From positions 1 to 64,000 of the forward strand of contig NZ_JAAXPW010000011.1 in the NCBI RefSeq assembly GCF_012396605.1: a DNA stretch of 64,000 nt, written 5' to 3'. Below, piece by piece: positions 1 through 8,974 of the stretch. Position 1 is the first letter of the stretch. The number at the start of each line of letters is the position of its first letter. The notes below the pieces were generated by a model. The model did no database searches and had not been told where the DNA came from. It saw nothing but the letters and a program-made list of their open reading frames with translations. This DNA is from Ureibacillus thermosphaericus. Lineage in GTDB: Bacteria > Bacillota > Bacilli > Bacillales_A > Planococcaceae. Both the position numbers and the translations under genes were made by a program.

Positions 1-2
1 CA

Positions 3-212
3 GAACGATGGAAACAGCTTTATCAAGAACGTACAGCAGTCGAACGCGTTAACGCTTATTTAAAGGAATACTTTCAATTAAACAATGTCCGTCATCGTAC
101 AGGAAAGAAAGCAAAAATGCATTTCAATCTGGTGACGTTAATTTATAATACCTGCAAACTAGCAGTTGATCGAATCAATGCTTTATTACAGCAACAAAAC
201 CAAGTTGCATAA
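3..212 (+). CDS. DDE transposase, C-terminal fragment (cut by window edge)
   Basis: An open frame enters from the left edge and ends with TAA, giving 69 residues. It contains a TAVERVNAYLKEYFQLNNV-type stretch (about residues 12-30), then RHRTGKKAK and a hydrophobic helix. A Glu in an R-T-x-V-E-R context close to the C-terminus is typical of the last catalytic acidic residue and following helix of DDE transposases of the IS4/IS1182-like superfamily. The IS family cannot be fixed from the tail alone. The frame runs toward leucine dehydrogenase, whose stop lies only about 60 bases away on the other strand, so the element is inserted directly behind that gene. Confidence 0.75.
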   Translation, partial: ERWKQLYQERTAVERVNAYLKEYFQLNNVRHRTGKKAKMHFNLVTLIYNTCKLAVDRINALLQQQNQVA

Positions 213-234
213 TTAAAAAAAAAACGAAGTTTTT

Positions 235-255
235 AGTATAGGGGTACTCTATACT
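235..255. repeat. Inverted repeat at the right end of the IS element
   Basis: AGTATAG and CTATACT form a 7-bp stem around a 7-base loop between the transposase stop and the leucine dehydrogenase stop. It could be the right terminal structure of the insertion sequence or a terminator for one of the convergent genes. The exact IS boundary is not visible because the left end is outside the window. Confidence 0.4.
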
Positions 256-271
256 TCAGAAAAACTATGAT

Positions 272-1372
272 TTATGAAATTGATTCACTTAAGATGTTTT
301 TTTCCTTTTGTAAAAATTGTTTTCTTGATTTTAGTACACTGTTAATTCTTTCTTCAGCCAAACGATTAGCAGCTAAATAAGTTGGGATGTTTTCATCTTT
401 TGAAATTTTAAAAATTTTTGTTAAAGAATCATAAATTGTTTCTACTCGTTTCATTGCTCTTTCTCTGTTATATCCGTAAAGTTCATCTGCAACATTAATT
501 ACTCCACCAGCATTAATTACATAATCTGGTGCATAAATGATTCCTTTTTCATGAAGAATTTGCCCGTGGCGAGATTCTTTTAACTGGTTGTTTGCACATC
601 CAGCGATGACTTTTGCTTTTAATTGCGGTATCGTTTCATCGTTAATGATTGCACCAAGTGCACATGGTGAGAAAATATCAACATCTTGTTTGTAAATCTC
701 ATTCGGACTTACCGCAACTGCACCAAAGTCATTGACAGCTCGCTCTATTGCTTTTTCATTAATATCCGTGACAATCAGTTTTGCGCCTTCTTCATGCAAG
801 TATTTACACAAGTTATATGCAACATTACCTAATCCTTGAACAGCAATTGTTTTGCCTTTTAGGCTATCATCTCCAAATGCTTCTTTAGCACTTGCTTTCA
901 TTCCCAAATAAACTCCGTAAGCGGTTACAGGAGATGGGTTACCAGATGAACCAAATGAAGGTGATACACCTGTTACATAATCTGTTTCTTCATAAATCAA
1001 GTCCATATCTTCAACAGTTGTACCAACATCTTCTGCTGTAATATAACGACCATTTAAACTTTGAATAAATCGTCCTAACGCGCGGAACATTTCTTCGTTT
1101 TTGTCTTTAGCTGGATCACCAATAATTACTGTTTTACCACCGCCAAGATTTAAGCCACTTACTGCATTTTTGTACGTCATACCTCTAGCAAGTCTCAATG
1201 CATCCTCGATGGCTTCTTCTTCAGATTGATAAGGCCACATGCGAGCGCCACCTAATGCTGGTCCAAGCGTTGTATCATGGATTGCGATAATCGCTTTTAA
1301 TCCAGAATTTTTGTCCTGACAAAATACCAATTGTTCATAATCATATTTTTCCATGTACTTAAAGATTTCCAT
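272..1372 (-). CDS. bcd: Leucine dehydrogenase
   Basis: This is a 366-residue NAD-dependent branched-chain amino acid dehydrogenase that interconverts leucine, isoleucine and valine with their 2-oxo acids and ammonia. The Glu/Leu/Phe/Val dehydrogenase fold is clear. GGARMW lies at 41-46, Lys68 in MTYKNAVSG and catalytic Lys80 in GGGKT match the family, and the Rossmann motif GLGNVA is at 180-185. The length equals the usual 364-366. The start ATG follows AGGGAGG at good spacing. In relatives the gene sits in the bkd operon that makes branched-chain acyl-CoA precursors. Here a transposase remnant lies right behind its stop, so the continuation of that operon may be displaced. The last about 10 residues are less typical. 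Confidence 0.95.
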   Translation of the reverse strand: MEIFKYMEKYDYEQLVFCQDKNSGLKAIIAIHDTTLGPALGGARMWPYQSEEEAIEDALRLARGMTYKNAVSGLNLGGGKTVIIGDPAKDKNEEMFRALGRFIQSLNGRYITAEDVGTTVEDMDLIYEETDYVTGVSPSFGSSGNPSPVTAYGVYLGMKASAKEAFGDDSLKGKTIAVQGLGNVAYNLCKYLHEEGAKLIVTDINEKAIERAVNDFGAVAVSPNEIYKQDVDIFSPCALGAIINDETIPQLKAKVIAGCANNQLKESRHGQILHEKGIIYAPDYVINAGGVINVADELYGYNRERAMKRVETIYDSLTKIFKISKDENIPTYLAANRLAEERINSVLKSRKQFLQKEKNILSESIS

Positions 1373-1661
1373 TCAAAAAACCTCCCTAAAAATATAATGG
1401 AGTAAAATCTCTAAAATTAGCGACAAATTTTCTACAATTTGCACTATTTTACTTTACAATACTTTTTATTTTTTAATTTATCAACTAGAAATATTGAAAA
1501 ATATACTTTTCCTAATTTTCTGATTTTTTGTACTATTAAAAATTATAATTCTAATATAATTTTTATGACAAAAATGTGCAAAAGATTAGCAATTTTTTGT
1601 CGAAACTTGACACTATTTCTTGGCGATGTAAAATTGAATTAATTGCGAAGGAGGTTATTTC

Positions 1662-1922
1662 ATGGCCCGATTAATTGCCTTTATCATTTTATTGATTCCC
1701 GCATTAATTGCTGGTGCAGGTATCAAGTTTATGCGCGATACTCTATACGGCATATTAAATTCCCCTTTTCCTTGGTTATGGTTCCAATTTCTTATAGGTC
1801 TTATCTTTAGCATCATCGGAATTGGATTTTTTGCGGGCTATTTATTGCATCGAGATCGAAAAAGGGGAAGAGTGGCTCCAAGGTTTCAAAAAAAGGATGA
1901 AACAAAAGAAATTAAACAATAG
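1662..1922 (+). CDS. yqzF: DUF2627 membrane protein (YqzF family)
   Basis: An 86-residue protein with two hydrophobic segments (about 3-23 and 36-62), followed by a charged Arg/Lys-rich tail. Size, topology and location next to a branched-chain amino acid gene fit the DUF2627/YqzF family of Bacillales, whose function is unknown. A strong GAAGGAGG site precedes the ATG. The gene is divergent from leucine dehydrogenase and ends in a hairpin shared with the convergent FapA-type gene. Confidence 0.8.
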   Translation: MARLIAFIILLIPALIAGAGIKFMRDTLYGILNSPFPWLWFQFLIGLIFSIIGIGFFAGYLLHRDRKRGRVAPRFQKKDETKEIKQ

Positions 1923-1936
1923 ATTATTATATAAAT

Positions 1937-1976
1937 AAAGCGTTCAATGAGAGACAAGTCCCTCCACTGAACGCTT
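1937..1976. terminator. Bidirectional terminator, yqzF / fapA-type gene
   Basis: AAAGCGTTCA pairs with TGAACGCTTT. A T run follows on the + strand and an AT-rich stretch on the other, between two convergent genes. Confidence 0.8.
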
Positions 1977-1978
1977 TT

Positions 1979-3544
1979 TTATATATTTAATTCGCCAAAT
2001 TCCAGTAAAAATTTCCCTTTTGTTGTCTTCGTTATTAAGGACGATTGTTTCCCTATTTGGATATAAGTACCAGGATACGCTTCTTTTTTAACAATGATTT
2101 CCTCTTTGCCGATGGATTTTATCGCTGCAATCATCTCTTGAATTTCATTGTCCAATTCAATTACTTGCTGCTTCTTATCTTCCAATACTTCTTTCATTTC
2201 TTTATAAACCTTCGCTTGAGCAGGTGTTAGCCGATTTTTTAATGCTGCTAGTTTCTCTATCTTTTCAGATAATTTCTCCATTTCTTCTTGTGTCGACTTT
2301 AATAATGCTGCTTTTTCTTGAATAATCTTGTAACCTTCTTGCCGATTCACTGATTGGATAATTAATTCCGTCCGCCTTTCCATCCGGTTACCCGATATAG
2401 CGGTCACAATAGTGTTTCTCGCAATTGCCTTGCCACCAATAATTTTTCCTTTCCGCTCATCCACTAAAATCGAATCAGCTTGCAATGAGGAGTTTAAAGA
2501 ATAAAACCCGATGACAATATTTTTTTTCGCATATAAATTTGCTTCATTGACATGTTTTACGTAAATGTTGCCACCAGCTTTTACAGTTGTTTGACCTAAT
2601 CCAAATATACCACCTTTTATGTAAATATCTCCTTCTCTAGATTGGATTAATTTCGCACCTGTAACACCTTCTGTACCCTCAATGGAAATATCACCCGTTG
2701 CAATGACACTAAAACCTTTTTGAACAGTTCCACTAATGCTAATTGAACCATCAAATTCAAGATTTCCTGTCTCTAACCCAACATCTCCATCGATTGGCAA
2801 ATGATTATTAATCATTAATAATCCTTGTCTTTCCTCTACAACGCCTTTATTTAATGCCCGAATGACAATTTTTCCATCCTCTTCTACTTCATATGCAGAT
2901 TTACGATCATACTTTAATGGTATATCTTTACCTGGAGGAGCTGGAATTTCTTCTCCGTAAACATTTTTTCCATTTATACCAGGTTGGGCGGGGATTTTCT
3001 CTCCTAACCAGTCATTTTCATTGATTTCAAATATAAAATTCATATCAAAATAATCAGCTTTTCCATCTTCCCTTATGACAGGTTTTCTCTCCGGAATCTT
3101 TATGTATGTAACCTGTGCATCTTCACCTTTAATTGGTTCCGTTCCTTCAGCAATTACAATTGGTTTCCCGATAGTAATCGATTCTAGATTAAGCTCTTTT
3201 ATTCCATGGACAATCTGTCTTTGAGTCAATATGTCATTTAGTTCTTTTTGAAATTGACTTGGATTTTCCAAAATGGTTGATTCATAAACAATAAGATGGG
3301 CTGTCATCTTATCTTTTGATACTTCAATTTCCATTGGAGGCAACCAGTAACCAATTTCGACAGGATTCGACGCTTCTTCTTGTAGAGATTTTTTTAAATT
3401 CGAAAAATTTGACAGTTTCATTCGAGTAAGAGAGCCTAATATTTCATCGAATTGTTTAATTGGAAAACCCTTTTTATAGTTTTGAATATAAACTTTACCA
3501 TTTTCTTCGATTAACTCAAAATAATCATTGGAAAATATACGCAC
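1979..3544 (-). CDS. FapA (DUF342) family polymer-like protein
   Basis: A 521-residue soluble protein of the DUF342/FapA family. The N-terminal third carries the FapA N-terminal domain. The middle (about 240-380) consists of short Gly-rich beta repeats such as GDVGLETGNLEFDGS and GDISIEGTEGV, typical of a right-handed beta-helix related to the MinC/bactofilin fold. Residues about 400-470 are a charged coiled coil. The family was first linked to flagellar assembly, but no flagellar gene is nearby and a cytoskeletal or envelope-associated role is equally possible. The start ATG follows AGAGGTGA. It lies downstream of spo0A but is separated from it by a terminator. Confidence 0.8.
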   Translation of the reverse strand: MRIFSNDYFELIEENGKVYIQNYKKGFPIKQFDEILGSLTRMKLSNFSNLKKSLQEEASNPVEIGYWLPPMEIEVSKDKMTAHLIVYESTILENPSQFQKELNDILTQRQIVHGIKELNLESITIGKPIVIAEGTEPIKGEDAQVTYIKIPERKPVIREDGKADYFDMNFIFEINENDWLGEKIPAQPGINGKNVYGEEIPAPPGKDIPLKYDRKSAYEVEEDGKIVIRALNKGVVEERQGLLMINNHLPIDGDVGLETGNLEFDGSISISGTVQKGFSVIATGDISIEGTEGVTGAKLIQSREGDIYIKGGIFGLGQTTVKAGGNIYVKHVNEANLYAKKNIVIGFYSLNSSLQADSILVDERKGKIIGGKAIARNTIVTAISGNRMERRTELIIQSVNRQEGYKIIQEKAALLKSTQEEMEKLSEKIEKLAALKNRLTPAQAKVYKEMKEVLEDKKQQVIELDNEIQEMIAAIKSIGKEEIIVKKEAYPGTYIQIGKQSSLITKTTKGKFLLEFGELNI

Positions 3545-3630
3545 ATATGCTCACCTCTTGTACTATAATATAATTTTTTTATTTAAAGTGTAATACCTTT
3601 TATAAAATTAATACGATAAAGTAATAAAAA

Positions 3631-3652
3631 GTCACCTCAATAAAGAGGTGAC
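3631..3652 (-). terminator. spo0A terminator
   Basis: GTCACCTC and GAGGTGAC form a perfect 8-bp stem. A run of Ts follows on the minus strand, downstream of the spo0A stop. Confidence 0.85.
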
Positions 3653-3706
3653 AATTGGACGGAAAAGCTATTGTTAATAATAATATGACAATGACAGAAA
3701 ATACGA

Positions 3707-4498
3707 TTATGAAGCCACTAGTTCAATACGAATTTTATCAGCAATCATGGCAATAAACTCGCTGTTTGTAGGTTTTGATTTTAAATGATGGACTGTATAT
3801 CCAAACATTTGAGAGATGGATTCATAATTTCCACGGTTCCATGCAACTTCAATGGCATGACGGATTGCTCTTTCAACACGAGAAGGAGTTGTACCAAATT
3901 TCTTTGCAATTTCCGGATATAAAATTTTTGTAACAGAACCTAACAATTCAATATCGTGATATACCATTTGAATAGCTTCACGTAAATATGCATAGCCTTT
4001 GATATGCGCAGGTACGCCAATTTCCTTAATAATTGATGTAATCGTAGTATCCAATTGTCTCTGATTCACTTTTCCATTTGGTTCAGGCTGTAACACACTT
4101 TGTCTCTTGACAGTTTCACGCTTTTGGCCTGCGCAATGCAAAATTTTCTGAACGAGCTGATCAAACTCAAAAGGCTTTAACATAAAATAGGAAGCCCCGT
4201 ATGTAACAGCCTGTTTCATTACATCTTCTTGTCCAAATGCCGTCAACATAATGACTTGAGTATCGCGAAAACGATCATTTTTATACATTTCTTGAAGAAC
4301 GCCTAAACCATCTAAATGGGGCATAATAATGTCCAACAACAAAATGTCTGGGTTATATTCTTCTAACATATTTAGACACAATTTACCGTTTGAAGCAGTT
4401 GCAACTATTTCAATGTCTGGATGATTTTCAAAGTATTGTTCCATTGTTCTCACTAAATCTCGGTTATCATCGGCGATTGCAACTCTAATTTTCGTCAT
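3707..4498 (-). CDS. spo0A: Sporulation master response regulator Spo0A
   Basis: A 263-residue transcription factor that commits cells to sporulation after phosphorelay input. The receiver domain (1-120) has the acidic pair Asp10/Asp11, phosphoacceptor Asp56 in LLLDIIMP, Thr86 and Lys108 in MLKPF. A variable linker (about 125-150) is followed by the DNA-binding Spo0A_C domain, including the recognition-helix region [16 protein letters not shown]. Length matches B. subtilis (267). The start ATG has AAGGGGG upstream. It is monocistronic, flanked by terminators, and lies downstream of spoIVB as in other Bacillales. Putative 0A boxes upstream suggest autoregulation. Confidence 0.98.
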   Translation of the reverse strand: MTKIRVAIADDNRDLVRTMEQYFENHPDIEIVATASNGKLCLNMLEEYNPDILLLDIIMPHLDGLGVLQEMYKNDRFRDTQVIMLTAFGQEDVMKQAVTYGASYFMLKPFEFDQLVQKILHCAGQKRETVKRQSVLQPEPNGKVNQRQLDTTITSIIKEIGVPAHIKGYAYLREAIQMVYHDIELLGSVTKILYPEIAKKFGTTPSRVERAIRHAIEVAWNRGNYESISQMFGYTVHHLKSKPTNSEFIAMIADKIRIELVAS

Positions 4499-4583
4499 GT
4501 AAAATCCCCCTTATAGCCTTCTCCCTAATATTGCATTTTTAATACTTATATGTCATAGTTTCGGTTTACTTGACACTATTCTT

Positions 4584-4590
4584 TTCGACA
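4584..4590 (-). promoter_or_regulatory. Putative 0A box, proximal (spo0A autoregulation)
   Basis: The minus strand reads TGTCGAA, an exact match to the known Spo0A-box consensus, 86 bases upstream of the spo0A start. A second candidate lies 70 bases further upstream. Confidence 0.55.
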
Positions 4591-4653
4591 TTTTATCGGA
4601 AAAACCTTTATCGAATATAAAAATGAGAAGGTAGTCGTAATCTTTCTGTATAT

Positions 4654-4660
4654 TTTGACA
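4654..4660 (-). promoter_or_regulatory. Putative 0A box, distal
   Basis: TGTCAAA on the minus strand fits the TGTCRAA form of the Spo0A box. It lies in the spoIVB-spo0A intergenic region, where B. subtilis also carries several 0A boxes. Confidence 0.4.
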
Positions 4661-4724
4661 AAAATCACCATTTATTTCTAATTGCATTTTTTCGTCATAC
4701 AATGTTTTTAATTTGATTATCAAA

Positions 4725-4758
4725 AAAAGACTATACCAAAATGTTGGCATAGTCTTTT
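4725..4758 (-). terminator. spoIVB terminator
   Basis: AAAAGACTAT and ATAGTCTTTT pair with CC/GG closing near the loop. The element lies directly behind the spoIVB stop with a T run on the minus strand. Confidence 0.85.
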
Positions 4759-4762
4759 CAGC

Positions 4763-5719
4763 TTAATTTGGCTTCTTTTTTAACATCTCTGATAAGGTTA
4801 TAGCTGCACCCCGAGCTGGTTGTTCGACAAACATATGTGTTACAGCACCAACAAATTTACCATTTTGCAAAATGGGACTTCCGCTCATCCCTTGTAATAT
4901 GCCACCTGTTTTGGATAAAAGATTTTGATCGGTTATTTCAAATTGTAAATAATTATCTTCAATCTTCACAATTTCAATTGTAAAGGATTCAACTTTTGAA
5001 CCTTCAATAGCTGTAAGAAGTTCTGCTTTTCCTAATTGAATTTCATCATCATGCATAATCTCAATAGGCTTACGCATTATTTCTTTTACATCTAATTCCC
5101 AATTACCAAAAATACCATATATATCATTGGATGAAATATTTCCTAAACGTATATCGTCATGATTAATGACAGAAATTTTATAACCAGGATTTCCAGGGCT
5201 CGATTTTTTTATTTGCTCAATAGACGCTAAAAAAATAGAACCATCTGTAAATTCAGGTGGTTTATTTAATACACCGTCGATGATTTGATGACCTAATGCA
5301 CCGTATTCTTTCGATTCAGGATCAATAAAGGTTAATGTACCGATGCCATCCGTTTCATCTTTTAGAAAGGGAAGTATATTATTTGCTTGATCGTTCGTTA
5401 GCGTAATGGTTCTTGTATGATTGGTCGATTGTTTAATGGTAAGGCTTATTTCCGAATCAGTCATGGATTCCTTCAACATCTCGATGGATTGTATTGGCTT
5501 TCCGTTGACTTCTTTTATAATATCACCTTTTTTTAACCATTGTCCATTTGGTAATAATACATCATGAGCTACATATATAAATGGTAATTCTAACTGTATC
5601 CCTATCGATTCACCCATCGGAATTAGCTTTTTTGCTTCGGCTGCTGCTGAAGGTGACAAAAGTGCAAGTGCGATGGTGAGCACAAGATAAGTCAACAGAT
5701 TACGCAAATGGCATTTCAT
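4763..5719 (-). CDS. spoIVB: SpoIVB serine peptidase (short form)
   Basis: SpoIVB is the forespore-secreted protease that triggers pro-sigma-K processing by cleaving SpoIVFA. The start is placed at ATG 5719: the longer TTG start at 5734 would put the GAGGAGG ribosome site inside the gene. This gives 318 residues. A signal/anchor segment (about 8-27) runs straight into a PDZ domain (KKGDIIKEVNGKPIQ). Then come the S55 peptidase motifs GALGH (catalytic His), ITDQNLL (Asp) and GMSGSP (catalytic Ser). B. subtilis SpoIVB has 426 residues; the roughly 75-100 residues between membrane anchor and PDZ domain are missing here. The catalytic triad is complete, so activity is expected. Confidence 0.92.
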   Translation of the reverse strand: MKCHLRNLLTYLVLTIALALLSPSAAAEAKKLIPMGESIGIQLELPFIYVAHDVLLPNGQWLKKGDIIKEVNGKPIQSIEMLKESMTDSEISLTIKQSTNHTRTITLTNDQANNILPFLKDETDGIGTLTFIDPESKEYGALGHQIIDGVLNKPPEFTDGSIFLASIEQIKKSSPGNPGYKISVINHDDIRLGNISSNDIYGIFGNWELDVKEIMRKPIEIMHDDEIQLGKAELLTAIEGSKVESFTIEIVKIEDNYLQFEITDQNLLSKTGGILQGMSGSPILQNGKFVGAVTHMFVEQPARGAAITLSEMLKKKPN

Positions 5720-5838
5720 AGTCCACCTCCTCAAATTGTTTGTAACATTACTATGTGTAACTGTTCTTTTAATAATGTGAGGTAAATATTTGTCGCTTAG
5801 GTACTTTCAAAATTAGTAAAAGTAGATTTTGTAATATA

Positions 5839-5862
5839 AGGAGTCATCAAATGATGACTCCT
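5839..5862 (-). terminator. recN terminator
   Basis: AGGAGTCATCA and TGATGACTCCT form a perfect 11-bp stem with a 2-base loop just behind the recN stop. The T tract is interrupted. Confidence 0.7.
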
Positions 5863-5864
5863 CC

Positions 5865-7583
5865 TTATTGCATCGAGGTAGAACTTTTTAATTGTTCTTT
5901 GATTTCATTTTTCTTTATAAGTGCCAATTGCAATAATTCTCGCGCATGTTGCAACGTTAATTCTGTAATTTCAGTTCCACTCATCATGCGACTAATTTCT
6001 TCTACTCGTGTATCATTTTCAATTACTTGAACTGTCGTAAAAGTACGGTTTTGTTCAACTTGTTTTGATATTAAGTAATGCTGATCTGCCATTGCTGCAA
6101 CTTGAGGCAAATGAGAAATGCATAATACTTGTGAATTGAATGAAATATTGGCGATTTTTTCAGCAATTGCCTGTGCAACGCGGCCGCTTACACCTGTATC
6201 CACTTCATCAAAAATGATGGATGTAATTTGAGATTTCGATGAAAAAATGGTTTTTAATGCAAGCATTATTCTCGATAATTCTCCACCGGATGCAATTTTT
6301 GGCAAAGATTTAGGAGGTTCTCCTACATTGGTGGATATATAGAATGATATATAGTCTTTCCCATTTATGTCGAAATTATTTAAACGCTCAAACTGAACGA
6401 TAAATTTCGCTTTTTCCATATGTAAATCACGAAGCTCATTCATTATGGCTTCACTCAATATACCTGCACATTTTTTTCGAACTTTCGTTAATTCATCACA
6501 CAATTGGTCTAATTCAGATTCCATTTTTCTTAAATCTTGTTCTTTTTGTTGAATAGCTTCATCTCGATTTAATAGTGTGTTTAGTTCTTCTTTAATTTTT
6601 TCATAATATGTAATAATCTCTTTTACGGTACTTCCATATTTTCGTTTCATCATTTGATATTGTGCAAGCCGTGATTCTATTTCATTTAATCGTTCAGGGT
6701 CAAATTCAAGTTCATCAATGATATTTTTGATTTGATATGAAGCATCTTGCAACGCATAGAATGAAGATGATACAGCTTCAAAGGAATCATGAAATTGCTC
6801 ATCTAATGAAACGATATCTTCCAAAGCGCTCATCGCTTCTCCAATACAATCTAGTCCTTTTAATTCTCCAGAAATTGCATCGTATGCATGAATGGCTCGT
6901 TCATAAATCTTATGAAAATTTTGCAATCGTTTCCGTTCTTCAAGTAAAGCCTCTTCTTCTTTTTCTGATAATTTTGCATCTTCTAGCTCTTGAATTTGGA
7001 ATTGATACAAATCAATACGTTGAGCTGTCTGTTGTTCATCGATATTGATGGCATCGACTTCTTTTTTTAATAGACGATATTCATGATAGAGGCGATGATA
7101 TTTGTCTTTGATTGGCTGGATTTGTTTTTCCGCAAATTGATCAAGTAAATCGATATGGCACTTCTCATCCATTAATTCTTGGCTTTCATGTTGTCCATGA
7201 ATATCCACTAACGTGGAGCCGATATCACGTAAAATTGATAATGTAACAAGTTTTCCATTAACTCGACATACGCTTTTTCCGTTTTCATTAATATCTCTCC
7301 GTAATATAATGGTACCTTCTTCATGGTCTATACCGGCATCAGATAATTTTTCAAAAACAGGATGATTGTCAGAAACGAAAAACAGTCCTGTTAATTCCGC
7401 TTTTTTTGCACCGTGTCGCACAAATTCTTGACTTGCTCGTCCACCAGCTAACAAATGAACAGCATCGATAATGATGGACTTTCCGGCTCCTGTTTCACCT
7501 GTTAGAACGGTTAATCCATCATTAAAGTAAACGGTTAATTCGTCGATTATGGCGAAATTACGTATATTCAGCTCTTTCAGCAA
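5865..7583 (-). CDS. recN: DNA repair protein RecN
   Basis: RecN is an SMC-like ATPase acting early in double-strand-break repair. The N-terminal Walker A is GETGAGKS (about 29-36). Long coiled-coil arms span about 160-370. The C-terminal half carries the ABC signature SGGELSR and Walker B IIFDEVDTGVSG. TTG at 7583 is preferred: it gives the conserved N-terminus MLKELNIRNFAI and is preceded by GAGGTGG, whereas a GTG at 7592 overlaps that site. The 572-residue length matches the family (about 570). It follows ahrC with a 15-base gap, the usual Bacillales pair. No LexA box was recognised. Confidence 0.95.
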   Translation of the reverse strand: MLKELNIRNFAIIDELTVYFNDGLTVLTGETGAGKSIIIDAVHLLAGGRASQEFVRHGAKKAELTGLFFVSDNHPVFEKLSDAGIDHEEGTIILRRDINENGKSVCRVNGKLVTLSILRDIGSTLVDIHGQHESQELMDEKCHIDLLDQFAEKQIQPIKDKYHRLYHEYRLLKKEVDAINIDEQQTAQRIDLYQFQIQELEDAKLSEKEEEALLEERKRLQNFHKIYERAIHAYDAISGELKGLDCIGEAMSALEDIVSLDEQFHDSFEAVSSSFYALQDASYQIKNIIDELEFDPERLNEIESRLAQYQMMKRKYGSTVKEIITYYEKIKEELNTLLNRDEAIQQKEQDLRKMESELDQLCDELTKVRKKCAGILSEAIMNELRDLHMEKAKFIVQFERLNNFDINGKDYISFYISTNVGEPPKSLPKIASGGELSRIMLALKTIFSSKSQITSIIFDEVDTGVSGRVAQAIAEKIANISFNSQVLCISHLPQVAAMADQHYLISKQVEQNRTFTTVQVIENDTRVEEISRMMSGTEITELTLQHARELLQLALIKKNEIKEQLKSSTSMQ

Positions 7584-7598
7584 ACTGACCACCTCATA

Positions 7599-8048
7599 TT
7601 ATATTAAATCTAAAATGCGTTGCTGTATGATTTCCCTCTGCCCTTCATCTCGTACAATGATGAGAATCGTATCATCACCGGATAATGTACCTAATACTTC
7701 CGGCCATTCTAGATGGTCAATCAAAACTGCAACAGCATTTCCGTTTCCTGGAAGTGTTTTCAACATTAAAAAATGAGCGACGCCATCAATGCTGACAAAA
7801 GAATCGGTTAAAGCCCTTTGCAATTTTTGCAATGGATTAAACCGTTGATCTGCCGGTAAACTGTATTTGTATCGCCCATCAGGAAGTGGTACTTTCACTA
7901 AATGTAATTCCTTAATATCTCTTGAAACCGTTGCTTGTGTAACATTAAAACCTGCTTCTTTTAAAGCAGAAACTAGTTCATCTTGCGTTTCAATTTCATT
8001 GTTAGCAATAATTTCACGAATTTTCATATGCCTTTGACCTTTACTCAT
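7599..8048 (-). CDS. argR: Arginine repressor ArgR/AhrC
   Basis: A hexameric arginine-sensing repressor/activator of arginine metabolism. The N-terminal winged helix (about 1-70) contains the signature [14 protein letters not shown]. The C-terminal oligomerisation domain carries the arginine-binding region [15 protein letters not shown] 8048 is chosen because AGAGGTG sits upstream of it and the resulting 149 residues equal B. subtilis AhrC; a GTG three codons earlier lies within the ribosome site. It is cotranscribed with recN and separated from tlyA by a terminator. Confidence 0.96.
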   Translation of the reverse strand: MSKGQRHMKIREIIANNEIETQDELVSALKEAGFNVTQATVSRDIKELHLVKVPLPDGRYKYSLPADQRFNPLQKLQRALTDSFVSIDGVAHFLMLKTLPGNGNAVAVLIDHLEWPEVLGTLSGDDTILIIVRDEGQREIIQQRILDLI

Positions 8049-8060
8049 AAATAGCACCTC

Positions 8061-8092
8061 TTAATGTATATAAATGTATATTTATACTATCA
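8061..8092 (-). promoter_or_regulatory. Possible ARG box upstream of argR
   Basis: Two overlapping AT-rich imperfect palindromes (TGTATATAAATGTATA and TGTATATTTATAC) lie just upstream of argR. They resemble, but do not match exactly, the TGAAT-N4-ATTCA-type ARG operator. Autoregulation is inference. Confidence 0.3.
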
Positions 8093-8121
8093 TTATAAGT
8101 TCTTATTCAGCAAGTAAAAAT

Positions 8122-8147
8122 AGGGAATGACGATTGCCATTCCCTAG
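8122..8147 (-). terminator. tlyA terminator
   Basis: TAGGGAATG and CATTCCCTA form a perfect stem followed by TTTTTA on the minus strand. It ends the xseA-to-tlyA unit before argR. Confidence 0.85.
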
Positions 8148-8155
8148 CATACAAC

Positions 8156-8974
8156 TTAATTTAATTCTTGGTGAGCTAATTCAACAACTTTTTGAAAATC
8201 AGTGAATGCCGAAACATGTTGTCCTTCTGATGGTTTTTGTAAATGGAATAAAAATTCAATATTCCCTTCCCCTCCCGTAATTGGAGAGTAGGTAGCATTT
8301 TTTACTACAAAACCAACATCTGTCGCCATTTTTGCAGTGTTTTCCAACACTTCTAAATGGGTTTTGGGATCACGAACAATGCCCTTTTTCCCCACTTTTT
8401 CTTTACCAGCTTCAAATTGTGGTTTAACAAGTGCCACTACATCACCGTTCGGAAGTAAAATGTTGTGCAAGACTGGTAAAATAAGCGATAAAGAAATAAA
8501 GGAAACATCAATCGTCGCAAAATCTGGTAATCCCTTTGTAAAATCTTCCGGCTTTGAATAGCGAAAATTTGTTTTTTCCATTACCGTGACGCGTTCATCT
8601 GTTCTTAATTTCCAAGCTAATTGGTTGGATCCTACATCTAAGGCATAACAATGTTTAGCGCCGTTCTGAAGAGCACAATCAGTAAATCCCCCAGTAGATG
8701 AACCAATATCTAGCATTAATTTTCCTTCCACGGACAAATCGAATTCTTGTAAAGCTTTTTCTAATTTTAAACCGCCGCGACTGACGTATTTTAATTGTTC
8801 ACCTTTTACTTCCAACGGCGCATCAATCGAGATTTTTTCTCCCGGCTTATCAATTCGCACTTCTTTTGAAAAAACAATGCCCGCCATGATTGCTCTTTTT
8901 GCTTTTTCCCGGGTTTCACATAATCCCCTCTGTACGAGAAGAACATCTACCCGTTCTTTCGGAGATTTCGTCAT
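8156..8974 (-). CDS. tlyA: TlyA-type rRNA methyltransferase / S4-domain protein
   Basis: A 272-residue protein of the TlyA/YqxC family, predicted SAM-dependent 2'-O-methyltransferases of ribosomal RNA. An S4 RNA-binding domain (about 6-65) precedes an FtsJ-like Rossmann domain with SAM motif [10 protein letters not shown] (about 88-97) and the catalytic-region motif [12 protein letters not shown]. The start ATG overlaps the dxs stop by ATGA, so translation is probably coupled. The dxs-tlyA-argR-recN order is conserved in Bacillales. Confidence 0.92.
   Translation of the reverse strand: MTKSPKERVDVLLVQRGLCETREKAKRAIMAGIVFSKEVRIDKPGEKISIDAPLEVKGEQLKYVSRGGLKLEKALQEFDLSVEGKLMLDIGSSTGGFTDCALQNGAKHCYALDVGSNQLAWKLRTDERVTVMEKTNFRYSKPEDFTKGLPDFATIDVSFISLSLILPVLHNILLPNGDVVALVKPQFEAGKEKVGKKGIVRDPKTHLEVLENTAKMATDVGFVVKNATYSPITGGEGNIEFLFHLQKPSEGQHVSAFTDFQKVVELAHQELN

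Noticed and set aside
1439-1642. 67-aa ORF upstream of yqzF
   Set aside because: Very AT-rich, Phe/Asn/Ile-dominated composition, no ribosome site; looks like promoter DNA.
4553-4750. 65-aa ORF between spo0A and spoIVB
   Set aside because: Spans the spoIVB terminator and the 0A boxes, has no ribosome site and no family resemblance.
7549-7776. 75-aa ORF over the recN/argR junction
   Set aside because: Antisense to two conserved genes, no RBS.
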